Positions 1 through 5,616 of a DNA stretch of 8,275 bases are shown piece by piece. Source of the stretch: an uncultured Collinsella sp. Lineage in GTDB: Bacteria > Actinomycetota > Coriobacteriia > Coriobacteriales > Coriobacteriaceae. Within the stretch, counting starts at the first letter, position 1. Each line of letters starts with the position of its first letter. The translations under genes were made by a program, and so were the position numbers. The stretch spans positions 1 through 8,275 of the forward strand of contig CABRID010000088.1 in the NCBI GenBank assembly GCA_902470895.1, in the 5' to 3' direction. The notes under the pieces were generated by a model. The model made no database searches, was not told the DNA's origin, and was given only the letters and a program-made list of their open reading frames with translations.

Positions 1-152
1 GCAAGATCTGCGTCTACGCCCGCAACACCGTCACCAACGACGTGCTGTACAAGGAGGGCCTGGACCTTCTCGTCGTGCCCTCCGCCGAGCTCTCCCGCGG
101 CCGCGGCGGCCCGCGCTGCATGAGCATGCCCTTCTGGCGCGAGGACCTCTAA
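1..152 (+). CDS. arcA: Arginine deiminase, C-terminal fragment (5' end outside window)
   Basis: This is the last 49 codons of arginine deiminase, which hydrolyses L-arginine to L-citrulline and ammonia, the first step of the cytoplasmic arginine deiminase pathway. The reading frame begins at base 3 (AAG) and ends with TAA at 150-152. The tail contains ELSRGRGGPRCMSMPFWREDL's core pattern: a Gly/Arg-rich loop followed by RCMSMP, the signature at the C-terminus of the family. The Cys codon at 117-119 is the expected catalytic nucleophile that forms the amidino-enzyme intermediate. The gene is cut by the window edge rather than truncated biologically; the tail after the catalytic Cys has the normal length. 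It lies 105 bases upstream of arcB on the same strand, as in many arc operons. The identification is confident despite the short fragment, because the catalytic tail is distinctive and the next gene supplies the next pathway enzyme. Confidence 0.9.
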   Translation, partial: KICVYARNTVTNDVLYKEGLDLLVVPSAELSRGRGGPRCMSMPFWREDL

Positions 153-164
153 GTCTTTCCGTTT

Positions 165-212
165 CCGGTGCGGTCCCCCTACAACCGCACCGGCTTCGCC
201 CGTTAAACGGGC
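165..212 (+). other. Two consecutive hairpins between arcA and arcB
   Basis: A perfect 10-bp stem (165-174 with 184-193, 9-base loop) is followed at once by a 6-bp stem (198-203 with 207-212, 3-base loop). Neither is followed by a T-run, so they look less like a full terminator than an intercistronic structure that could stabilise the upstream arcA message or attenuate transcription into arcB. This function is inference; the pairings are seen directly. Confidence 0.6.
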
Positions 213-223
213 AACACTAATAC
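195..223 (+). promoter_or_regulatory. Weak candidate promoter upstream of arcB
   Basis: TAATAC at 218-223 resembles a -10 box. TTCGCC at 195-200 is a poor -35 match at 17-base spacing. The -35 region lies in the hairpin zone. An 8-base palindrome, TTACGTAA, sits at 224-231 just downstream, where a regulator could bind, but no known operator is recognised. arcB may instead rely on read-through from arcA. Confidence 0.2.
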
Positions 224-257
224 TTACGTAATTCATTTCTTCGAAAGGAATCAAACC

Positions 258-1253
258 ATGGGTGTTAACCTCTCCGGCCGTAGCTTCCTCAAGCTTCTCG
301 ACCTCACCACCGAGGAGATCGAGTACCTGCTCAAGCTCTCCAAGAACTTCAAGGATATGAAGCGCGCTGGCGTTCCGCACCGCTATCTCGAGGGCAAGAA
401 CATCGTTCTGCTCTTCCAGAAGACCTCCACTCGTACCCGCTGCGCCTTCGAGGTCGGCGGCATGGACCTGGGCATGGGCGTTACCTACCTCGATCCCGGT
501 TCGTCGCAGATGGGCAAGAAGGAGTCCATCGAGGACACCGCCCGCGTTCTCGGCCGCATGTATGACGGCATCGAGTTCCGTGGCTTTGCCCAGGACGACG
601 TCGAGGAGCTCGCTGCTAAGTCCGGCGTGCCCGTGTGGAACGGCCTGACCACTGAGTGGCATCCCACCCAGATGCTCGCCGACATCCTGACCGTCCAGGA
701 GAACTTCAACTACGACATCAAGGGCAAGACCCTCGTCTTCATGGGCGACTGCAAGAATAACGTTGCTCGCTCCCTCATGGTTGTCTGCTCCAAGCTCGGC
801 ATGAATTTCGTGGCCTGCGGTCCCGAGGAGTGCATGCCCGCTGACGACGTCATCGAGGCCTGCAAGCCCATCGCCGAGGCCAACGGCTGCACCATCAAGC
901 TGACCACCGACGTCAAGGACGGCGTCACCGGTGCCGACGTTATCTACACCGACGTGTGGGTCTCCATGGGCGAGCCCGACGAGGTCTGGGCCGAGCGCAT
1001 CGCTCAGCTTACCCCGTATCGTGTTACCTCCGAGGTCATGGCTATGGCCAACCCGGGTGCCATCTTCCTGCACTGCCTGCCCAGCTTCCACGACACCAAC
1101 ACCACCATTGGCGCCGAGAAGTGCGAGCAGTTCGGCATCACCGAGCAGGAGGTCACCGACGAGGTCTTCGAGAGCCCCGCTTCCAAGGTCTTCGACGAGG
1201 CCGAGAACCGCATGCACACCATCAAGGCTGTCATGTACGCCACGCTCAAGTAA
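258..1253 (+). CDS. arcB: Ornithine carbamoyltransferase, probably catabolic
   Basis: 331 aa, the usual length for the family. The enzyme interconverts citrulline plus phosphate with ornithine plus carbamoyl phosphate in the cytoplasm. The N-terminal carbamoyl-phosphate domain carries STRTR (residues 57-61), which binds the phosphate, and HPTQ (135-138). The C-terminal ornithine domain carries DVWVSMG (232-238), the ornithine-binding loop, and HCLP (272-275) with the active-site Cys. RMHTIKAVM near the end (318-326) is also conserved. The ATG at 258 is chosen because AAAGGA (244-249) sits 8 bases upstream. OTCases occur in arginine biosynthesis (argF) and breakdown (arcB) with similar sequence; the catabolic role is inferred from arcA immediately upstream and a YfcC-type carrier downstream. 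All catalytic motifs are intact. The gene ends in a hairpin at 1269-1300. Confidence 0.95.
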   Translation: MGVNLSGRSFLKLLDLTTEEIEYLLKLSKNFKDMKRAGVPHRYLEGKNIVLLFQKTSTRTRCAFEVGGMDLGMGVTYLDPGSSQMGKKESIEDTARVLGRMYDGIEFRGFAQDDVEELAAKSGVPVWNGLTTEWHPTQMLADILTVQENFNYDIKGKTLVFMGDCKNNVARSLMVVCSKLGMNFVACGPEECMPADDVIEACKPIAEANGCTIKLTTDVKDGVTGADVIYTDVWVSMGEPDEVWAERIAQLTPYRVTSEVMAMANPGAIFLHCLPSFHDTNTTIGAEKCEQFGITEQEVTDEVFESPASKVFDEAENRMHTIKAVMYATLK

Positions 1254-1268
1254 GAACATCTAGCATCT

Positions 1269-1300
1269 CGCTCGGGGTGTCTTGCTGCACACCCCGAGCG
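1269..1300 (+). terminator. Strong hairpin after arcB
   Basis: A perfect 12-bp GC-rich stem pairs 1269-1280 with 1289-1300 across an 8-base loop. The downstream tract GCTTTGTCTGG is only moderately T-rich, so termination may be partial, allowing some read-through into the transporter gene 101 bases further on. Confidence 0.65.
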
Positions 1301-1317
1301 GCTTTGTCTGGTAAATA

Positions 1318-1392
1318 TCTCGCGTCGGGCGGTGGGCACGGCACGGAAGATCCGCTTCGCGCGAGAAAGTTAAATGATTTATGAAGGGGGGG
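1318..1392 (+). promoter_or_regulatory. Leader of the transporter gene: small hairpins and G-rich ribosome binding site
   Basis: A 7-bp stem (1318-1324 with 1360-1366) encloses a region with a smaller CGGA/TCCG hairpin (1344-1347 with 1351-1354). A run AAGGGGGGG at 1384-1392 is the only good ribosome binding site and lies 9 bases before ATG 1402. This favours 1402 over the in-frame ATGs at 1381 (before the site) and 1393 (touching it). The seven-G homopolymer is also a place where sequencing or replication slippage could occur. Confidence 0.4.
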
Positions 1393-1401
1393 ATGAGAAC
1401 C

Positions 1402-2880
1402 ATGACTGAGACCGCTAAGAAAAAGCGCGGTATGCCTTCATCGTTCACCATTCTTCTTGCTCTGCTGGCAATTGTTGCAGTGATTACCGTTATCGTCTCC
1501 GGCACGTCCGGCGGCGCGGTTACCGCAGCCCGCCTGAGCGATTTCTGCACCGCCCCGATCCTGGGCTTCGCTGACGCTCTGCCCGTCTGCCTCTTCGTTA
1601 TGATCCTGGGCGGCTTCCTCGGTATGATGACCGAGACTGGCGCTCTGGACAACGGCATCGCCGTTCTGGTGCAGAAGCTTAAGGGCAACGAGATCATGCT
1701 CGTTCCTGTCCTTATGCTCATCTTCTCCCTCGGTGGTACCACCTATGGTATGTGCGAGGAGACCGTTCCCTTCTATGCCCTGCTCGCCGCTACCATGATG
1801 GCTGCTGGCTTCGACCCCATGGTCGGCGCCGCTACCGTCCTGCTCGGCGCTGGCTGCGGCTGCCTGGGCTCCACGGTTAACCCGTTCGCCGTCGGCGCTG
1901 CCGTCGACGCTCTGACCGGCGTTGGCATTGAGGTTAACCAGTCCATCATCATCGGCCTCGGTGCCGTCCTGTGGATTGTCACTACCGCTATGTCCATCGT
2001 CTTCGTGATGAACTATGCCAAGAAGGTCAAGGCTGACAAGGGTTCCACCATCCTGTCGATGCAGGAGCTCAAGGACGCCGAAGAGGCTCACGGCAAGGCT
2101 GCTTCCGAGGTCCACAAGGAGGTCAAGCTCACCGGTCGTCAGAAGGGTGTTCTGATCGCCTTCGCCTTCACCTTCGTCGTCATGATCGTCGGCTTCATTC
2201 CGCTGGCCGACCTCAACGAGGGCGTCGCCAACTTCTTCGACGCTGGCGCTGTCTACGACGCCGACGGTAACGCCGTCGTCCAGGGCTGGTCTGCCCTGAT
2301 CACCGGCCTGCCCATTGGCCAGTGGTACTTCGACGAGGCTTCCACCTGGTTCTTCCTCATGGCCGTCCTGATCGGTATCATCGGTGGCCTGTCCGAGAAG
2401 CAGATCGTTAACACCTTCATCACCGGCGCTGCCGACATGATGTCCGTTGTTCTCGTCATCGCCCTCGCTCGTGGTATCTCCGTCCTCATGGCTAACACCG
2501 GCCTCGACGTCTTCGTCCTCGACGCTGCCGCCAATGCCCTGGCTGGTCTGTCCGGCGTGATCTTCGCTCCCATGAGCTTCTTGGTCTACTTTGGCCTGTC
2601 CTTCCTGATCCCCTCGACTTCCGGTATGGCCACCGTCTCCATGCCCATCATGGGACCGCTGGCTGTTAAGCTCGGCTTCTCGCCCGAGGTCATGGTCATG
2701 ATCTTCTCCGCCGCCATCGGTGTCGTGAACCTGTTCACTCCGACCTCCGGCGCCATCATGGGCGGTCTCGCCCTGGCCAAGATCGAGTGGACGACCTGGC
2801 TCAAGTTTGCCCTTAAGCTCATCGTCGCTCTCTCCGTCGTCTGTGCCGTCATCCTGACCGTCGCCTGCGTGCTGCTCTAA
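1402..2880 (+). CDS. YfcC-family (DcuC superfamily) membrane transporter, putative arginine/ornithine or amino-acid carrier
   Basis: 492 aa from ATG 1402. It is an integral membrane protein with a short basic N-terminus (TAKKKRG) and hydrophobic segments at about residues 16-33, 58-76, 97-112, 124-137, 143-156, 182-204, 248-267, 316-330, 346-364, 385-404, 431-446 and 468-492. A polar cytoplasmic-type stretch rich in Lys and Glu lies at about 205-247. Three motifs point to the YfcC branch of the C4-dicarboxylate anaerobic carrier superfamily: GTTYGMCEETVPFY (112-125), GSTVNPFAVG (156-165) and IPSTSGMATVSMPIMGPLA (403-421). Members near arc genes are thought to act as arginine/ornithine exchangers or amino-acid carriers, and the position after arcA-arcB supports that here; the substrate cannot be read from sequence. 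A longer start at 1381 (499 aa) is possible but lacks a ribosome binding site. Confidence 0.85.
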   Translation: MTETAKKKRGMPSSFTILLALLAIVAVITVIVSGTSGGAVTAARLSDFCTAPILGFADALPVCLFVMILGGFLGMMTETGALDNGIAVLVQKLKGNEIMLVPVLMLIFSLGGTTYGMCEETVPFYALLAATMMAAGFDPMVGAATVLLGAGCGCLGSTVNPFAVGAAVDALTGVGIEVNQSIIIGLGAVLWIVTTAMSIVFVMNYAKKVKADKGSTILSMQELKDAEEAHGKAASEVHKEVKLTGRQKGVLIAFAFTFVVMIVGFIPLADLNEGVANFFDAGAVYDADGNAVVQGWSALITGLPIGQWYFDEASTWFFLMAVLIGIIGGLSEKQIVNTFITGAADMMSVVLVIALARGISVLMANTGLDVFVLDAAANALAGLSGVIFAPMSFLVYFGLSFLIPSTSGMATVSMPIMGPLAVKLGFSPEVMVMIFSAAIGVVNLFTPTSGAIMGGLALAKIEWTTWLKFALKLIVALSVVCAVILTVACVLL

Positions 2881-2966
2881 GTACCCAACGGGTACCCCAC
2901 GGAAACCTTGACGATCCTGTAGAGGATCACCTGGTCATCGTCTGTCCGGTGGGGTAAACCCACCGG
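2881..2966 (+). other. Structured non-coding region after the transporter gene
   Basis: Several short pairings crowd this stretch. They are a 6-bp hairpin GTACCC/GGGTAC (2881-2886 with 2890-2895), a 6-bp stem GACGAT/ATCGTC (2910-2915 with 2937-2942) that competes with an inner GATCC/GGATC hairpin (2913-2917 with 2924-2928), and an 8-bp stem CCGGTGGG/CCCACCGG (2946-2953 with 2959-2966). The 8-base tract 2893-2900 can alternatively pair with 2949-2956, which would disrupt the last hairpin. No known RNA family is recognised. It may simply be a 3' UTR. Confidence 0.4.
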
Positions 2967-2982
2967 TAGACTCCTACCTTTA

Positions 2983-3021
2983 GCCCCCTCCCGTTCCGTG
3001 CGCGGGAGGGGGCGCTCTTGT
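2983..3021 (+). terminator. Rho-independent-type terminator of the transporter gene
   Basis: A perfect 11-bp stem of almost pure G-C pairs joins 2983-2993 with 3003-3013 across a 9-base loop. It is followed by GCTCTTGTGTT, a moderately T-rich tail. It lies about 100 bases beyond the transporter stop codon and is the likely end of the arc-region transcript. Confidence 0.7.
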
Positions 3022-3049
3022 GTTCCGGCGTTTTACCAAACGCCGGAAC
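3022..3049. repeat. Perfect 12-bp inverted repeat with 4-base loop
   Basis: GTTCCGGCGTTT (3022-3033) pairs without mismatch with AAACGCCGGAAC (3038-3049) across the loop TACC. It begins directly after the preceding terminator. No T-run follows on either strand, so an ordinary terminator role is not supported. It may be a back-up structure or a palindromic intergenic repeat. Confidence 0.6.
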
Positions 3050-3062
3050 CACTCGACGCTGC

Positions 3063-3160
3063 AAGCCCGCCAGAGCGGCAATCTGACGTTCAATCGTCGG
3101 GCATGGCCAAAAGGCCTATGCCCTCCTCTTTCACGTCACCTTGCTCGCTCTGGCGGGCTT
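3063..3160. repeat. 98-base nested inverted repeat, candidate palindromic repeat element or structured RNA
   Basis: The ends are perfect 15-bp inverted repeats: AAGCCCGCCAGAGCG (3063-3077) and its reverse complement at 3146-3160. Inside, TGACGT (3084-3089) pairs with ACGTCA (3133-3138). The core forms a 10-bp hairpin GGGCATGGCC/GGCC-T-ATGCCC (3099-3108 with 3113-3123) with one bulged T and an AAAA loop. The three stems nest and so could form one long hairpin in DNA or RNA. The architecture suggests a small non-autonomous palindromic element or a non-coding RNA. No flanking target-site duplication is evident. No coding role is seen. Confidence 0.6.
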
Positions 3161-3316
3161 TCGCTGGCTTATGCTCAACCTGCGGCGCTGCCATTGTTGG
3201 TTCTGAGTGCCTTGTTTCCCGTCCCAAATGATCTACCCCGGGTCCCCGGTGGTTGCGGTGGGCGTGTTTGGTTGGTGCCTGTTGATGGTCTGGGTATCGG
3301 GGAGGGCGGGCTCCGT
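3161..3316. other. Gene-free spacer upstream of the DUF1846 gene, G/T-rich in its second half
   Basis: No convincing reading frame or RNA gene is visible. From about 3247 to 3310 the + strand is almost entirely G and T, with only a few A and C bases and many GG or GGG pairs, giving strong strand asymmetry just before the promoter. Open frames crossing this region have no ribosome binding sites and resemble no family I know. Confidence 0.5.
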
Positions 3317-3322
3317 TATAAT
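3317..3322 (+). promoter_or_regulatory. -10 box of the DUF1846 gene
   Basis: TATAAT is a perfect -10 consensus, 40 bases before the chosen start codon. The -35 position (about 3294-3299, GTATCG) is poor, so this promoter may depend on an activator, an alternative feature such as the G-rich upstream tract, or simply be weak. Transcription would begin near 3329-3331, leaving a leader of about 30 bases. Confidence 0.55.
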
Positions 3323-3361
3323 CGCCTAGAACATTAAATGGAAACGGGACGGGAGCCATAT

Positions 3362-4843
3362 ATGCGCCAGGGTTTCGACAACGCGAAGTATATCGAGCTG
3401 CAGGCTGCTCACATTAAGGAGCGCATCTCGCAGTTTGGTGGCAAGCTCTATTTGGAGTTTGGCGGTAAGCTGTTCGATGACTATCATGCGAGCCGCGTGC
3501 TGCCGGGTTTTGAACCGGACAGCAAGTTCCGCATGCTCAAGAGCATCGCCGACGATGTCGAGGTTATCATCGCGATCAACGCGAACCACATCGAGAAAAA
3601 CAAGGCTCGTGGTGACCTCGGCATTACCTATGACGAGGATGTGCTGCGCCTGGTTGACCTGTTTCGCGGCAACGGCTTTGCTGTCGCGGCTGTGGTCATC
3701 ACCCAGTACGCCGGCCAGCCCGCTGCCGATGTGTTCCGCAACCGTCTGAACGCGCTCGGTATTCCCGCCAAGCTGCACTATCCCATCGAGGGGTATCCGC
3801 ACGATGTCGATCTGATCGTATCCGACGATGGCTACGGCAAGAACGAGTTTGTCGAGACCACCCGACCGCTCGTCGTGGTCACTGCCCCCGGTCCTGGCTC
3901 GGGCAAGCTTGCCACCTGCCTGTCTCAGCTCTATCACGAGCACAAGCATGGCACGGCCGCCGGCTATGCCAAGTTCGAGACCTTCCCTGTCTGGAATCTT
4001 CCTCTGACGCATCCGGTCAATATTGCCTACGAGGCCGCCACGGCTGACCTCGACGACGCCAATATCATCGATTCGTTCCACCTTGAGGCCTACAACAAGA
4101 CCACGGTCAACTACAACCGCGACGTCGAGGCCTTCCCGGTAGTCCGTGCCCTGATGGAAAAGATCCTGGGCAAGAGCCCCTACCAGAGCCCTACGGACAT
4201 GGGCGTCAATATGGTCGGCTTTGCCATCACCGATGACGATGCCTGCCGCGACGCTTCCAAGATGGAGATCGTCCGCCGCTACTTTACCGCGGTCGAAAAT
4301 GTGCGCCGTACCGGCGTGGGCGATGAGCAAGTCGACCGTCTCAAGATTATTATGAAGAAAGCCGGCATCGATAAGAACTACTCACCGGCGCGCTCGGCGG
4401 CCCTCACCAGGGAGCAACTGACGGGTGGTCCCGTGGGTGCCATGGTCATGCCAGACGGCTCCGTGGTGACCGGTAAGACCTCCACGCGCCTGGGCGCCGC
4501 AAGTTCGCTCATTATGAACGCCCTCAAGCACGTCTCGGGCGTCGACCTTGAGCTCGAGGTTATCAGCGATGAGGCGATCGAGCCCATCAGCAAGCTCAAG
4601 ACGCATTTCCTGGGCAGCAAAAACCCGCGCCTCCACACCGACGAGACGCTTATGGCGCTGTCGATCACCTCGGCCACGAGTGAGACGGCCGCTCGCGTCC
4701 TTTCGGGCCTGGAGCAGCTGCGCGGTTGCGATGCCTTCTTTAGCGTGATTATCTCGCCGACGGACGAGACGGTACTGCGCAAACTGGGTATCAACGTGTG
4801 CTGCGAGCCCAAGTTTGAGCGCCGCGGTTTCTTCCATCGCTAA
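3362..4843 (+). CDS. DUF1846 family protein of unknown function
   Basis: 493 aa from ATG 3362, full length for this conserved bacterial family. The N-terminus MRQGFDNAKYIELQ and the block QFGGKLYLEFGGKLFDDYHASRVLPGF (residues 24-50) are highly characteristic, and the family normally starts at this MxxGFDN. GGGAG (3351-3355) is correctly spaced for ATG 3362, whereas ATG 3338, eight codons earlier, has no ribosome binding site. A glycine-rich loop GPGSGK (177-182) resembles a nucleotide-binding P-loop, but its role in the family is not something I can confirm. There is no signal peptide or membrane segment, so it is probably cytoplasmic. It has its own -10 box upstream and a strong terminator at 4878-4910, so it is probably monocistronic. 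No function is established to my knowledge; neighbours offer no clue. Confidence 0.9.
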   Translation: MRQGFDNAKYIELQAAHIKERISQFGGKLYLEFGGKLFDDYHASRVLPGFEPDSKFRMLKSIADDVEVIIAINANHIEKNKARGDLGITYDEDVLRLVDLFRGNGFAVAAVVITQYAGQPAADVFRNRLNALGIPAKLHYPIEGYPHDVDLIVSDDGYGKNEFVETTRPLVVVTAPGPGSGKLATCLSQLYHEHKHGTAAGYAKFETFPVWNLPLTHPVNIAYEAATADLDDANIIDSFHLEAYNKTTVNYNRDVEAFPVVRALMEKILGKSPYQSPTDMGVNMVGFAITDDDACRDASKMEIVRRYFTAVENVRRTGVGDEQVDRLKIIMKKAGIDKNYSPARSAALTREQLTGGPVGAMVMPDGSVVTGKTSTRLGAASSLIMNALKHVSGVDLELEVISDEAIEPISKLKTHFLGSKNPRLHTDETLMALSITSATSETAARVLSGLEQLRGCDAFFSVIISPTDETVLRKLGINVCCEPKFERRGFFHR

Positions 4844-4877
4844 GTTTGAAGCACTGCGGTAATTGCATTGCATTTTG

Positions 4878-4910
4878 GCCGTATCGGGTTAGCGCCCGGT
4901 ACGGCTTTTT
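4878..4910 (+). terminator. Rho-independent terminator of the DUF1846 gene
   Basis: An 11-bp stem (4878-4888 with 4895-4905, one G-T wobble, 6-base loop) is followed directly by TTTTT (4906-4910). It lies 34 bases after the stop codon. Confidence 0.9.
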
Positions 4911-4966
4911 GATCAATAAAGCGCCTATTTCGGCGAAAAATAGCCGTTTACCTGCCTAGAAACAAT

Positions 4967-4982
4967 TTGAGCGGTATACAAT
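4967..4982 (+). promoter_or_regulatory. Candidate -10 region for the winged-helix gene
   Basis: TATACAAT at 4975-4982 contains two overlapping -10-like hexamers (TATACA and TACAAT). TTGAGC at 4967-4972 is too close to be its -35, and TTTACC at 4947-4952 is rather far at 22 bases. If used, the message would have a leader of about 110 bases before ATG 5100, with no obvious small gene in it. Confidence 0.35.
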
Positions 4983-5099
4983 AACCATAACTGTTTCATC
5001 CTTAGCGGGATGCCGCATGATGGATATTACCTGCCATCGTGAGGTGTGTCGGTCGCGCACGGCGCGTTAGATGCTCGTGCTCGGGTTGAGGAGGCTGCT

Positions 5100-5438
5100 A
5101 TGGCGGGCAAGGGTCGTGCGAGTGTCAACGATATGAAGCGTGTCGAGGTGCTGGTGTTGATGGAGATCGACCAGCAAACCGAAGACAATGGCGGGCCGTA
5201 TGGTTTCTCGCGCAAAACGCTTGCCGAGCGCGTGGGGGTTTCGCCGTATCGTGCCCGCGCCGCAATCGATCGCTTGGATTCCGAAGGCATGATTGATGTC
5301 GTCTCGCGTTATAGCGACGACGGCGGTCAGCTTGCAAATGGCATTTGCCTCACCGAACGTGGCGAGTGGTATCTTGAGGGCGTTCGTACCGGCATGCTCG
5401 TTCAAGAAATGCTTGAGGACGAGGTTGCTGATCGATAG
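5100..5438 (+). CDS. Small winged helix-turn-helix DNA-binding protein
   Basis: 112 aa. ATG 5100 is chosen because AGGAGG (5089-5094) lies exactly 5 bases upstream; the frame stays open to GTG 5046, but that start has its only purine run touching the codon. Helices precede the DNA-binding motif at residues 11-24. The helix-turn-helix spans about residues 37-62: KTLAERVGVSPYRARAAIDRL is the core, with A42 and G46 at the turn. It is followed by a beta-wing with EGMIDVVSRYSDDGG (62-76) and a final helix rich in Glu and Asp. This is the layout of a MarR/PadR-like or generic winged-helix regulator, probably a transcription factor that may dimerise through its terminal helices. No ligand domain is present. 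It is flanked by terminators on both sides, so it forms its own transcription unit. I do not recognise a specific family member, and its targets are unknown. Confidence 0.75.
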   Translation: MAGKGRASVNDMKRVEVLVLMEIDQQTEDNGGPYGFSRKTLAERVGVSPYRARAAIDRLDSEGMIDVVSRYSDDGGQLANGICLTERGEWYLEGVRTGMLVQEMLEDEVADR

Positions 5439-5462
5439 CAGCATGTAACCCTTGCCATAGCG

Positions 5463-5495
5463 ACGCCGCCTGGGAAACCGGGCGGCGTTTTGTTT
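5463..5495 (+). terminator. Rho-independent terminator of the winged-helix gene
   Basis: An 11-bp stem (5463-5473 with 5478-5488, one T-G wobble) closes on a stable GAAA tetraloop, followed by TTTTGTTT from 5488. It lies 25 bases past the stop codon. Confidence 0.9.
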
Positions 5496-5529
5496 CAAGA
5501 TTGAGAAATGCAATCGCACGCGAGAAAAA

Positions 5530-5561
5530 TTGCGAACGGTCCGCGGCGCGAGTATTACAAT
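5530..5561 (+). promoter_or_regulatory. Candidate promoter of pyrG-xerD
   Basis: TTGCGA (5530-5535) and TATTAC (5553-5558) are separated by 17 bases, the optimal spacing. TACAAT (5556-5561) overlaps as an alternative -10. Transcription would start near 5565-5568, at the sequence GACCC. This places the following leader hairpin at the very 5' end of the message. Confidence 0.6.
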
Positions 5562-5566
5562 GAAGA

Positions 5567-5598
5567 CCCGTAAGATGTGGATAAACAACTTCTACGGG
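5567..5598 (+). promoter_or_regulatory. pyrG leader: Hairpin at the predicted 5' end of the pyrG message
   Basis: CCCGTA (5567-5572) pairs with TACGGG (5593-5598), with two further pairs possible past a bulged A. The stem ends 6 bases before the AGGT ribosome binding site (5605-5608). Because the 5' strand of the stem begins with three C residues at the likely start site, initiation choice or C supply could in principle affect the fold. This is inference by analogy with other pyrimidine genes. Confidence 0.45.
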
Positions 5599-5616
5599 AA
5601 GCGCAGGTAACTCAAT

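Noticed and set aside
217..240. An ArgR operator upstream of arcB.
   Set aside because: There is a TTACGTAA palindrome and one ATTCAT half-site, but no second half-site at proper spacing, so the match to a known ARG box is too weak.
2893..3013. A T-box or other known riboswitch.
   Set aside because: No conserved T-box sequence or other recognisable aptamer motif is present, and no regulated gene follows closely.
2998..3337. Overlapping open frames in the spacer (2998-3231, 3020-3337, and 3090-3359 on the minus strand).
   Set aside because: They run through hairpins and the nested palindrome, lack ribosome binding sites, and have Arg/Pro-rich compositions typical of chance frames in GC-rich DNA.
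3338..3361. ATG 3338 as the start of the DUF1846 gene.
   Set aside because: No ribosome binding site precedes it, it is only about 8 bases after the predicted transcription start, and the family begins at MxxGFDN, matching ATG 3362.
3326..4330. Long minus-strand frame opposite the DUF1846 gene.
   Set aside because: It mirrors the codon structure of a clearly real + strand gene and encodes nothing recognisable; long antisense frames are expected in GC-rich coding DNA. The same applies to 6142-7227 opposite pyrG and 1438-2115 opposite the transporter gene.
5046..5099. GTG 5046 as the start of the winged-helix gene.
   Set aside because: Its purine run touches the codon, while ATG 5100 has a perfect AGGAGG at 5-base spacing.
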